This document shows positions 25,450 to 37,200 of a DNA stretch of 64,000 nucleotides, one piece after another (the first letter of the stretch is position 1; the number at the start of each line of letters is the position of its first letter). A program made the position numbers and the translations under genes. The stretch spans positions 1 to 64,000 of the forward strand of contig RCAB01000034.1 in NCBI GenBank assembly GCA_003640385.1. Reading direction: 5' to 3'. The DNA is from Setaria digitata. Taxonomy: Eukaryota > Nematoda > Chromadorea > Rhabditida > Setariidae. The notes beneath the pieces were generated by a model. The model worked only from the letters and a program-made list of their open reading frames with translations. It was not told the DNA's origin and searched no databases.

Positions 25450-26505
25450 AATTTCTGATAGCCTGTAATATTGCTGTTTGCTATGGTTTCGGGATTTCAC
25501 TTATTTTCTGAAATAATAGAGAGATGGACTGTTCTGTCTATACCTCTGCAAAACTGTGATTTTAAGAAAAGTTCATTGGTCATATCCATATATCTCGAAG
25601 AAGAATTATGACATTGTAACCGAAATTTTGTTTGAAATTATCAATTTTATATTTAACTGATCACTGTCTCATAAGGAAGCGTTAAAAGGGAAAGGTATCA
25701 CTGGATTATAATGAACTTCTGCAAATGCATCACAATAATTGGAAAATACTGAGGAAACTTCCCTTGATTGGTTCGCCCATAGGGGTTTTTTTTTATTACT
25801 GTTTAAAGGCATTGTTTGTATTTTCATCTAATATCAAAACATTTCTCATATGTAAACGTCAAGTTTCAATTTCTTTGCAGCTGTGCTGTGATTAATTATA
25901 ATTGGGTGGGAATTAGCATTCTGTGTGTGGTGTTCTTTTGTGCCATAAATCAGGGCTTAATTTGTCGTCCGTTTGTTTTAGGTGCTAGGCTAATAAATCA
26001 TAGCTGCTTTTTGTAATATGTTGGTTAGAGTCTTGATACGACAAGCTTTCGTGAGTAAATAAATAAATGTAGAGAACAGCAAGGATATGGGAGTGTCACG
26101 GGTGTGAGTCCCAATCGGCAATTTTCGTTTTCCTTTTTCAGTAAGTCCAATTCGAATATTGACTGTAGTTTTCTTCGACATTTCGAATATGTGTGCTTTG
26201 TTTCCATTATTTTTCCTTCGCTATATTGTTTACTTCATCGAGTGAAATGTTTGAAAGATTGTTAAATTTGTTGTAATCGGTTCTTTTTTTTTTTTTTAAA
26301 TCACATTTACATTTGTTTGCTTGAGTATAGAAGACTAATGGATTTCTTGTTCGGGCGGTTGTGTTGTTCGAAGAAGGTTTTATATCACCTCTTCCATTGT
26401 TGAGGAAATGGCTTTTGAATTCCAAGATCAGTTGTAGTGGTATAATTCCTTAGCCGAGTAATCTGTGTATTTTCTGTATACTGGCCTAACTGGCACTTTT
26501 TTTAG
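25450..26505. other. Short intergenic region upstream of glyoxalase II
   Basis: About 1 kb between the orphan gene's stop and the HAGH leader. It has a T-run near 26285 and no recognised gene. The open frames on both strands are short and unsupported. Confidence 0.4.
26500..26505 (+). promoter_or_regulatory. Probable trans-splice or 5' UTR acceptor of HAGH
   Basis: The tract ACTTTTTTTAG ends at 26505, 29 bases before ATG 26535. In nematodes such a pyrimidine-rich AG this close to the start usually receives a spliced leader. It could instead close an intron in the 5' UTR. Confidence 0.55.
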
Positions 26506-26534
26506 TGCGTCGGTTGTGCTCTACAGCACAGTTT

Positions 26535-28500
26535 ATGTACCACGTAGATTTGCTGCTGACAGTTATTCGGAAAATTTCAACAGCTGTTGTAAGCCGGAAA
26601 ATGAAAGTTATACCTGTGGCAGCTTTAAGTGATAATTATATGTACCTTCTGGTCGATGAAAAGACCAATAATGCGGCTGTCGTCGATCCGGTTGACTTGG
26701 AAGGGGTGAGTTTTCAGCATTCTGGCTTATTTTCACTTTACCGTCTTTACTACACAGATTTTGGTTCGGTTTGAGGAAGTTGGAATTGGGGGATGATTTT
26801 TTCTCGCATAGAATTCTAGATTTGAGTTGAATGAGTAAAATAATAAATGCTTCCAGATAAATAAAGCTGTGAAGGAAGCTGGTGTGAAGCTTACTTCTTC
26901 CCTGGTTACTCATCACCACTGGTACGTCTTTTTGCATAATTGTTAAGATTTATGATCCGAGAATTTTATTATAGTAAATTTCTTGTCTTCAGGGATCACG
27001 CTGGTGCCACAAAAGAACTTTCTAATGTTTATAATGGATTGTCTATCTACGGTGGTGATGATCGAATTATAGGCATTACAAATAAAGTCAGGGATGGTGA
27101 TACCTTTAAGGTGTGTTTCGGTTTTTTTCATGGCATTAACTTTGACATAATCATCATTTCGGGATGGGCTTCTAAAACTTTCACGTTTTTAGTGCTGATT
27201 ATCCAGAGTGCGATAAGCTTTTGGTTCACCACTTTGTTCTGGTAGAACTGGTTAACTAGTTGAAACTACTACCGATATTTTAAACCAAATGTATTTTAAT
27301 TATTTGAGTGAATACGTGAATATCTTCGTTACAGATTGGTGAACTCGATGTGAAATGCTTATGTACACCTTGTCATACTACTGGTTCTGTCTGCTATTAT
27401 GTCACTGATCGTAGTGATGACAGAGTAGTTTTTACCGGCGATACATTATTTGTAGCAGGTGAAATTTCGTGTTTTATTATAAAAACGGGTAACAATTTTT
27501 TTGCGGTTAGAATCATCGTTTGGGTAGTTATTTGTGGCACATTTTCTCAAGAAAGTTATAGAGCCTCACAAAGTATAAGATTACACAGAAAATAAAAAAT
27601 GGAAGAAAGAGAGTATGCTGAAAAAAAGTAATGAATTTCAAGTTGGTAGTGTCCACGGATTTTTTGTTTATGTTAACTTATAAGGTAAAGCTGATTAATT
27701 GCATCTTCCGTTAATTTGTTTTTCCTTCTATATGGGGGTTTTTTTTTTTCATTTCCTTATGTAGGGTTTTTTTTTTTTTCATTTCCTTATCATCCCAAGT
27801 TTATGTATAAAAAAAAATCAATGCACTATAACACAGTTTTAGAGCATTCTTTTTCCGCTGATTTTGTTTCATGACATTTTGTCTGAGTGTGGTCTTTTTG
27901 TTTCAGGATGCGGACGTTTTTTTGAAGGTACTGCTACAGAGATGGATTCTGCTCTAAATGACAAGCTAAGCAGTTTACCAAATGATACAGTAAATTATTT
28001 TATATTAAATCTGCATTTTCCTGTGGTTCATTAATCATAAAAATTTTTAGTACTAGACGTTGAATTGTACTGGAATCTCAACTAATTTATTTTAGAAAGT
28101 ATATTGCGGGCATGAATATACTGTTGATAACTTGAAATTTGCACTCTCGGTTGAACCGAAAAATGATGAAATTAAGAAGAAATTAGTTTGGGCAGAAGAG
28201 CGACGGAGGTCTGGTGACTGTACAGTTCCTTCAACAATTGGGGAAGAAAAACGTTTCAATCCATTCATGCGTGTCCAGTGAGTGTTTGGTAAAAAAATTA
28301 CAGTCAAAGAATTTCCAATAGATATTGAAAATGCGATGGTAATCAGTGTACTACAGTGTGCTATCAAAGAACCATCGTTTTGAAGATGATTTAACTTTCA
28401 TTTCAGCACAAGTGAAGAACTAAGAAACGTGACGAAATCTGCAGATCCTATTACTATAATGGCAAAGATCAGATCCATGAAAAATAATTTTCGCGCTTGA
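26535..28500 (+). CDS. hagh: Hydroxyacylglutathione hydrolase (glyoxalase II)
   Basis: Hydrolyses S-D-lactoylglutathione to D-lactate and glutathione, the second step of methylglyoxal detoxification, with a binuclear metal centre (family knowledge). Seven exons: 26535-26705, 26857-26921, 26993-27110, 27335-27458, 27907-27989, 28096-28277, 28407-28500 (TGA), all in phase, 278 residues. The metallo-beta-lactamase signature THHHWDHAG is split by intron 2. Further metal and substrate ligands follow in [46 protein letters not shown] and NPFMRV, in the order of human HAGH. A second in-frame ATG at 26601 gives a 256-residue protein starting [16 protein letters not shown], matching the cytosolic human form. 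The 22 residues before it lack acidic residues apart from one Asp and could be a mitochondrial presequence. Confidence 0.96.
27735..27790. repeat. Short tandem duplication in a HAGH intron
   Basis: Two nearly identical units of about 26 bases, each GGG followed by a T-run and CATTTCCTTAT, lie back to back in intron 4 (27735-27760 and 27764-27790). This looks like a recent slippage-type duplication with no coding consequence. Confidence 0.8.
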
Positions 28501-28635
28501 TATTTTCTTTCTTATGTTGAAGTTCGGTACATTGTATTTACTTGCATAAATATGTAGTTAAAATTATCAGATTCGGTTGTACACGAGTCATTAGATTTTT
28601 CGTACTCGCTATAATATGACGAATAATGTGTTGGT

Positions 28636-28641
28636 AATAAA
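28636..28641 (+). terminator. Polyadenylation signal of HAGH
   Basis: AATAAA lies about 135 bases after the HAGH stop codon, in AT-rich 3' sequence, on the coding strand. It is the first perfect hexamer I see in a suitable position. Confidence 0.55.
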
Positions 28642-29615
28642 CTATTGGAATTCAAAACTCTCTGTTTTCGACATTTCCTAAAGACAATATATTGACTAAA
28701 TGGTAGCGAGTCCGTATTTTAAGAATGGGATTTGATGCAGAAAGTGGTTAACTGCAACTACAGTTCAGTTCAGAGAATTTGATGTTCTCCTGTGCATAAT
28801 TTTGATATTGCAGTTAGGTAACAAAAATGTATTCGACTTTGAATGTATTAACGTCACTTCCTTTCTGGAGGAAATTTGTTTCCGCATTTTTAGTTCTTCG
28901 AAGTAGTGTGCTGCTGTGGCGGGTTTGGCACGCCATCTAAACTGAACGAAAGCTTGCTGTGATCCAGTGGAGCTTGATTATACGAATATCTGAGACATTA
29001 GTCATTCATAAAATCAAAGGACTGGAGCTGTGTTCCCCGTTCTATTGTAGTATCAACATAATCAATGTTTTTAGAACTCTTTCAGGCGAAAGGAAAGTGA
29101 ATAGAGGAGCGAGCCATATAGGAAATAGAAGGGGAGGAGTACGACGGAGAATTCTGTGACACGATCAACTTTCTTTGTGTTAAAGATTTTAGGGCGGTTA
29201 ATTGTCAAGCGACACCAGATTTGCCGTCGACATCCAACTGCGAAATTATAAAGGCGAGTGCTCGCTGTTTCCCTTTCGTAGATTCTGTTTTGAATGCTCA
29301 TTTCCGCTTCACGTAGAAGCTGTAAAAACACACTCGAAACAGAGATCTTGGAGTGCACGTTCAAGGGAACTACTGATTACCATCCATTGTTATTTCATTG
29401 ACCTATTTTACATTATGTGGTTCACTCGCTTGTTAAGGGCCCTTTACGAAATTTGCTCAAGTTCGGTTCGGAAAAGACAATTCCGTGAAAGTTATGGAAT
29501 TTGAAAAAATTCAGTTCTCTTCGTCGCATGTCCTGAATTCGGATTTTTTTTCTACGTCCGGTATTTCTGAAAAAGTGCTGTTTTACAGAAAATCTACTTC
29601 TGCAGATAAGTATTC

Positions 29616-29624
29616 CCTTTCCAG
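29616..29624 (+). promoter_or_regulatory. Probable trans-splice acceptor of tetraspanin 2
   Basis: CCCTTTCCAG ends at 29624, eight bases before ATG 29633. The next 12 bases encode four residues and are followed at once by a GTAAGT donor. This arrangement is typical of a nematode trans-spliced first exon. Confidence 0.5.
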
Positions 29625-29632
29625 CTTACTCC

Positions 29633-32414
29633 ATGCTTTTAAAAGTAAGTGGTTACTCCAAACGAGCTTATAAATCTATTAACGATTCTGAAAAAGAGTA
29701 TATGGTGTGTTTGCTTATGGCGAATTTTTATATATCCGTACTCCTCCATTTCATTCAGAACGAGTACATCACTACCTTATTCCTTCTTTGTGGCCTCTTG
29801 AAAAATGATACGGAACATTATTATATTTCATCTCAACTTTGTTGATACCATACACAATAAATTTTTTCTTGTTAAATGATAAATGTTGTACTAATTTATC
29901 CACTTATACAAACTTCGTGAAGAGCTTCCTACCACTTTCAGTAATACTCTCCTCAACCACTGTTACTTTTACCTTTTCCTAACTAAACACATGAACTGAG
30001 GCCATACGATTTCTTGGAATTTAGGCTTCATTAGTTATGAAGCGCTGATTATCTGAGTAGCTGAAATTTTCTCAGGAAAACAATATCCCAATATCCAGTT
30101 TTTTTTCTTTGCTCTTCTTTAAATCATATTTTCATTTGAATGTGTGGAACCAAGTGTAAGATATATTTGAATTACAAATATGCGATCTCTAACATCCCAA
30201 AGTTCGGATTTATTTAATCGCTTTATAAGTTTTTTAACGTTTACGGACAATCTGTTCGATTGAAAAGTGATTTATTTCCATGAAGAACAGGGAATAGTTA
30301 ATTTTCATGAATTTCAGGCTGTTAAAATACTCTCTTGGTTCAACTATATTGCCAGCTTTAAATTATCTTGAAAATCTCCCGTTTCTTCTGAACTTCCCAA
30401 AATACGCGCAATGAGAGTTCTTGACCGGTGGACAGCCTACGGTACATTTGGAAGGGCAGTACGACTACTTTTCTTCAGCACACAACTTCTTTCACTTGTA
30501 ACCAGTTTTATTCCATGAAAAATTTGTTAATTGAATTTTCACAGAACTTACAATGAATTAAAAGTATTTTATGAAGATAACAGATTTTGTAGAAATTTAA
30601 ATTCGAGTTGACAGTTGTTTAAATACATATTTAGAAATGTACTTAAAGGATTGGAATGAAAAAATTTTTCCCTTCTGCAGATGGTCTTATTAGCGGTGCT
30701 ATTATACGGTTGTTGGTTAGTACTCAATCGAGCACAGTACGCAGAACTGCTTAAACCGAGTTTATATGTGGATGTTGCTCGTATCATGATTGTTAGTTCA
30801 ATATTTGCGTTAATCAATGCTACCGTTTCAATTTATGCTATAAGGAAAGAAATGCGATGTTTCCTATATTCGGTTTGTTCATTTTTAAGGAAAAGGTGAA
30901 AGTGATTAATATTAATTCGATAAAAATAGAGTGGAGTAGTTAAGTTCGGGTCTGGTAAGAAGTATCGTATATACATTGTAGGCCATCGACAATCGTAGCT
31001 AATTTGGAAAAGAATATCACTCACAGGGTCATTTCACAACATTATTACAGCAGTTTCTCGTTATTCTCAGCGATTTAGATTACATATAGCTTATTAGCAA
31101 TAGGCATAATTTAAAGGAATAAGGTGTTTTGAAATGAATTTAGAGGAAGCAGTGAAATTATTTCAGTATGTGCTAGCCAGTGCAGTGATATTTGTAATGA
31201 TGTTTATTGGTGGTATTATGGGTTTCGTGTTTAGACATCAGGTTTGCCGTTTTTCTTTTTTTTTCAACACCTTGATTTATTCCAGCTTCAATGCTTTTAT
31301 TTCATCAGCATTAGTTTGTTTCATTTCATTTCACCAATATTTATTATAGTTACAACATAGAATACCACTTCATCTTAAAATGCTTACATCACTACGTGAA
31401 TTATATGGACTACCGGAAATGGAGGAAATCACTTACGCTTGGGATCAATTGCAGAACAATGTAAGAATTGTATCTATGGTACAAAAAGTTTCTTCTGCTT
31501 TCCATGATTTTTTTCCCAAAAAGTTTTTCGAACTATAAGATCTCCACTTTAAATTCTATATGTATTTAAAATATTGTCAGGATGAATCTGAAATCGCTTT
31601 TTCTTTAGTTCAGTTGTTGTGGAGTGAATGGTACTGATGATCTCAGAGTTTGGAAAACATCTAAATGGTTTATGCACCAAAAGGAGTCCAAGCAGAAACT
31701 TCCAGTATCATGGTCAACATCTTGTCTAAATATTATTTAAAATCCTGATCATACTTCCAAATAAGACCAGTTTAAATAGACGCATACCTCAATGAAGTCT
31801 TCTTTTCAATTTTTATTCCCTTAGTAAGATCGAATTAAATGCTGGAAATACCATTAAATTTGTCCTAATACACAAACTTATAGAGCTAAAGTATTTCTAG
31901 CTGTATAAATGAAATGGTACAACGCTGTCTGGAAACAGATCTGTATCATCCAGATGAAACGGTTGTTCACACGAGGACATGCTATATGTCATTAAGATCG
32001 GATTTGTTAAAGGTGATGTATGTAGCTGCTTGGCTCCTCATTACCGCCAGTATATTCATGGTACGATTCCTGTACTAGCTTCAACTAATATTTTATTCAA
32101 CCATTTAACATTTAGTTAGAAATAAACTGTTGGTTTCTAACTAACAATAGAAATAAACTACAAATTATTAAAAAAGACTTATTCATCTCATGTACAGCTA
32201 GAATTAATTTGGGTATACGCACATCACATTAAGTTCTTTATTTTTGAAGCTTAGCCCAATTGATTCTTTAATTTTTAGACTTTTAGCTCTTAAACCTTCG
32301 CTTTCGACTATATTTCAACGTTTTTCTAGATAATTCCTGCTTTGTTCGCAGGAATTCATGCTCGTCTCATCAAGAAGTAGTCAGCATAACTTGCTGCCTG
32401 TATCTGGGATATAG
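29633..32414 (+). CDS. Tetraspanin with six-cysteine large loop
   Basis: Four-pass membrane protein of the tetraspanin family. The partner and role are unknown. Exons: 29633-29644 (MLLK), 30681-30872, 31167-31241, 31350-31460, 31609-31712, 31901-32060 and 32352-32414 (TAG), all in phase, 238 residues, the usual family length. Segment 1 is at the start of exon 2 ([14 protein letters not shown]), segment 2 in its second half and segment 3 in exon 3 ([20 protein letters not shown]). The large loop opens in exon 4 and shows CCG in exon 5 (FSCCGVNG), a spliced PVSCC (made at the 31712/31901 junction), RC and TC, six cysteines. Segment 4 is [14 protein letters not shown]. Exon 1 and the last exon are the least certain: ATG 30681 could be the start, and reading through the 32060 donor gives an alternative stop at 32078. 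It is unlike the tetraspanin at 1.4-4.8 kb, which has eight loop cysteines. Confidence 0.85.
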
Positions 32415-32601
32415 TGAATAAGACTGCTTTACGATCGATTGGAATAATATTGTTTCGTCTTAAAACATAAGACGCTGACGTTGCGCTAATCTGTAATTAT
32501 AGCTTTGAAATTCGCAGGTTCAATAAGCAGTAGTTATTTTCAGGCTGATATATATGCCTTTATATATATATATATTTTATATATATAAAGGCCCTTATAT
32601 A

Positions 32602-32656
<55 letters not shown>

Positions 32657-34295
32657 CTATATATCAGCCTTTATATATACATATATATAAAGGCCTCACA
32701 GTGATAACTTCCCAAAAAACAGTAGTGAAAAACAAGAATGATTCCACGAGTGCTATTTAACGTTTTTAACGTTCACTTAAAATTCTTTTTCATTATGGCT
32801 ATCAATAGGCCATCAAAAATAATCTGACAACTCTCTATGCATTAGAATGGTGCAAGTTGCTTAGAACTGACACTTGAGTCCATTATCATCTGTATTTTTC
32901 ATTAACTTATTTATAATTCGTACTAACTTGAACATAAAATGTTATGTACTGATGATGAATTCGCAGAAAAATGTATGCCATTTTAATGGAAGCAACATAA
33001 AAAAAGCTATCCTAATAAAGTAGGGCAGCTTTTTATAAAAGAGTTTTTTGTACTTGAAATACATGGACCTTTATACTTTTTGATTTACAGTTCTCTACAT
33101 ACCCTGTTTGGAACGAATTCATGTTGATCATTCGACATAATGTAGAGTACTCTCCACAAAACAATAACTTTATATAGCCGAGTAACAAATACCAAAAAAA
33201 AGAACCCTCAAAATGACAAAAATGTACAAGTCTCTGAGCACTGTTTCATTTAATCACTGTCCTTATATAACAGCTTCAATGATGAGAATAAGATTATCGT
33301 AGTCTTTACTTAGGAACATACTTCGATGTAAAACAAATTAATGTAATGTTAGATATGACGTATAAGGAACGTACAATCATTTTCTGCGGTTAAAACTACA
33401 TGGAAGAAAACATCTTATGGAAGAGAGATGTCATAAGGTACAGGTCGCTCTCAGTGGTAGTGAAAAGGTGTCAGTAGACCTGTAATCAGAGCATCAAGGA
33501 AAAACAGTATTCTACCCAAAATCTTAATTAGATGATCGGTTGAGGGCAATATTCGCTACTAGTCGGCTCTGTACTCAGAATTTTTGGATCTCCTGTAAGC
33601 CATGGTGCATCAATATTGAAATGTACGGGATCGAAACCTGGTATTTTCTAAAAAAAAAGTATATATATATATACATGTAACATTATTGAGAAAATGCTAT
33701 TTTAATTATAGCCCTCTACAATATGATTATTTTTATGTCAAGTTCCATTAAACTATATATAAGGCTAAAAATGTGAACAAATCAGTTAATCATCTAACAG
33801 ATGCATTATATTATTATGCGTTAGATGTTATTCAGATATCATTGCAATCTTTTATGTTGTTAAAAAGAATTCAATTGAAGGAATTTTAAAAAGCTGAAAA
33901 TTTAAGAAAAATTTACTTTCCACTTTGGAGAAGTTAGAACACCTATTGTGGCCATACACACCAGCAGCTAAAATTCCGGGAAATTAAATATAATAAAACA
34001 TCAAAAATGCAATGATGCAATGAAGAAATGTAATAAAACGGTTATATAAACTGAAAAAACCAAAAACAGCGCTAAAGTCATTCTGACAATGTAGTCCTTT
34101 TCTCATTAAGCGGGATATGATTCTTAAAACATACAATGTGAGTTGAAATGTACTCCTATTTAATTCACCTGGACCAACACATGACAAAATCCTTTTATTC
34201 GTACTTCCAGGGATCCATTACATAATGAATGACCATTTCGCTACTTTCGCTCCAGGACCGGATTTCGCAAATGAACAAATCAGCAAGTAAAATTT
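32415..34295. other. Intergenic region with TA-rich palindrome
   Basis: Separates the plus-strand tetraspanin from the 3' end of the minus-strand metal transporter (convergent genes). Apart from the TA element at 32542-32696 and a short TA run at 33660 I see no gene. Confidence 0.45.
32542..32696. repeat. Nested TA-rich inverted repeat
   Basis: About 155 bases made mostly of alternating TA. GCCTTTATATA...TATATAAAGGC occurs twice as a self-complementary unit (32556-32592 and 32668-32695). The outer arms AGGCTGATATATA (32542 onward) and TATATATCAGCCT (to 32669) are inverted copies of one another. The whole could fold into a cruciform or hairpin. The 68-codon open frame across it encodes only Tyr/Ile repeats and is not a gene. 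Confidence 0.85.
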
Positions 34296-37200
34296 TCAAA
34301 TTTTGAGGGATTTTGAGGTAAGTAAACGTAAATGTACCAAGTAACAAACGAATAAGAGATATGTAGTAGAGGGGATCAACAGTATTGTCCAAATGTACCA
34401 TTCGTTTCCCAAACGTCCAATTATGTAGTCCACGAAGAAATATAAGTTGATAAAAATTACGATACACGACACAATTAGTGCTAACCCTTGAAATAATCTG
34501 TAAATGAAGTTTAGGATAAAGAAGAAGAAAATGAATGACCAATAGTGAACTGATTAGGGGGTGGGAATATAAATGAAAACAGTGCAAAAGTTATAAGACT
34601 TTCTAAATTCAAGGAAGCGAAGGAGAGCAAAGGAACCTGGAATTGCGAAAATCGAGCATAACTTTCGGACTAGATGTGAAGGTTACTACCGGAATAAGCG
34701 CAAACGGCAGCTGCAACATTTGAACGCAGTTTAGTAAATCGTTCATTCCCGTCAGGTCCCGCACACTATTTATACGCAATGCAATCAGTAGTGCTGGGAC
34801 AATTGTGATAGTACGAGTAACCAAAACTCGTTTCCAACGAGACCAGCGTATTTGTAAGAAACCCTGGAATGTGTAATTTTAAAGATGTATAACTATAACA
34901 AATTTCTTATCCATAAAATAGAAATTATATCAAACCAAAACTTAAATACACATACAAAACAGATACCATCATCCGTCAATCTTAGTAAATCAAATATACC
35001 TCCATGACAAATTGTCCAGCATAGGTGCCAGTCATTGTGGAACTTTGTCCAGCTGCCCAGATACCAACAGCCCAAACATACAGAGAAACCAAGCCAAACT
35101 CACAGCCAAGAAATATACCGCCTTTGTATAAATCTGATTCAGCAGTTTCATTGTTGTAAGGAAACGCTGAGGGATCCATGATACCCTTACGTTCATCACA
35201 ATTCTCTCTCTACAATATAAGTTTAAACGAAACTGAACCAAATATATTAGGTAAGCACAGTTACACAACAATATACCAACTGCTGGGTAACAAGTTATAG
35301 ACTGCAAACTTCTCATTAATGAGGACAAAACAAATCTTAAAATATGAATGTAAAACTGTACAAAATGAAACTAAGACATACTACTTGGTAATTCGTCTTA
35401 TCATATAATCCATGTGCAAAAACGGCAACGACGAATACATTGATTACAAAACTACATAATAAGGCAACACCCGATTCGATAAAGAAGTAGAAATTTGCTT
35501 CTTGCACATTGGTCTTCTTTTTTCTATTTATTTCACGACTCTAAAAGACAGAGTATTTCAGAAGCTACAAATTTAAATACCACCTTGGAACTTTGCAGTG
35601 GGAGACAGAAAATGTAAGAAGTTTGTAAAACGACTTTCGGACTTAAACTTGAAGATAAAGAAACCTTAACAAGCGCAGAGTGAAGGTATAAATTATGAGG
35701 CATTATGACTGCACCAACAATACTAACAGCAAGCATAAACTGCTCACGACCGCAGCCTTCGCACCACGGTAAAAACATCCCTTTGAGGATCAAGAGCTGG
35801 TTCGGCTTTACTACTGTGTACTAAAAAACACATTTTAAACAGATATACAGAGGACATCTACCGAGTCATTAATTATTTGGATTCTAAGAAAAAAAAAAAA
35901 AAAAAACTATCCAAATTTACGAAATTACAACTTACTTCATAACCGAAAGTAACTGCCATAATCGCAATCAAAAAAGCGAAAAAACTTTCCAGCTTCCGAA
36001 AGCCGTAAGTATCCAAAAATAAAAATAAAAATGTGTCCAAAACAGTAATGAGAACACCCACATATAAGGGAATACTGAAAAAGCATACGACTTTTTTAAA
36101 ACATAGAATTTGATGAATGAACTATAGATGCATATCTACTTCTGAATAACTCACAAGCCTCTGGATAAAAGGTAGAATGCAATTGATGTTCCGATAACTT
36201 CTTGCATATCACTTCCAATAATTGCGATTTCAATCATTACCCATAAAATAAGCCGCGGTGCTCGTGGATAATATTCGTAAGCTACCTAATAAATGATGAA
36301 TTTTCGCTTCATGCTTGACTGAGCCATAAATAGTTATGAAATATCGAGAAAGAATAATAGTATTATATCTTCTGATACCTCCTTTGTTATTTGAGGAGAG
36401 GAAGAGAGAAAAGAAAGATGAAAAAAAAAGAAAAGAAAAAGGAAAAACTTATTCACTTCTGACATATGCCTTCCACTGACAACACCAAGACGAGCAGATA
36501 ACCTCTGCAGAAAGAAACCGATAATATGTGCTGAGAGTAAAACCCATAGCAGCTAAAACGAAAGATTACTTTTCATTATAAAAATTAATTGAAAAATGTT
36601 TCTTGATAGTTTTCATGAATCAAGGACGAGATTAAAATCAGTGACTGGAAGAAAATTATCCAGATTTTAATTGTCTTATAAAGAAGTAGAAAAAAAAAAC
36701 CTACTCGATACTGAGCTTGTGATCCTGACTGCAAGTCACTTTCAATATTTCCTGGATCCAAGTAGGCTATGCTCATCAAAAAACCCGGGCCAGTAAAGGC
36801 CCACAATTTTCGGAAACTGAATTTCTATAACATATATTTAACGACAATCAAAATGATTAAGCTGAAACATGGCATTTTCTCTTCACTGCTATACTATCCG
36901 CATTACCATCGAATCTAATATGGAAGTAAACTCTAAAGCTCCTTCACACTGTAACAACGTAAATGACTGATTTCTTTATTCCCGCTTTTTTCAACAATTT
37001 TATACATTGACTGCACAAACAGAAATTTCGTGATACCCTGGGATAATCACTACTGACTCACCGAATATGGGACATCCGGTATTTGGACTCGACGTTCAAA
37101 CATCCCAGATTCTGGATGGATAACATCCCCTGCACTTTTTTCCGGACGTACCTTCCTCGTCATGGGATTAGGATCTGAAATCATTACTGTGGAAACAAAC

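Larger units (their letters stand above)
28501..29632. other. Intergenic region between HAGH and tetraspanin 2
   Basis: Contains the HAGH 3' UTR and probably the tetraspanin promoter. Overlapping open frames of up to 100 codons at 29.07-29.5 kb occur on both strands without splice sites or family similarity, so I do not call them. Confidence 0.4.

Noticed and set aside
32554..32760. 68-codon frame made of Tyr/Ile repeats
   Set aside because: It is the translation of the TA-rich palindrome.
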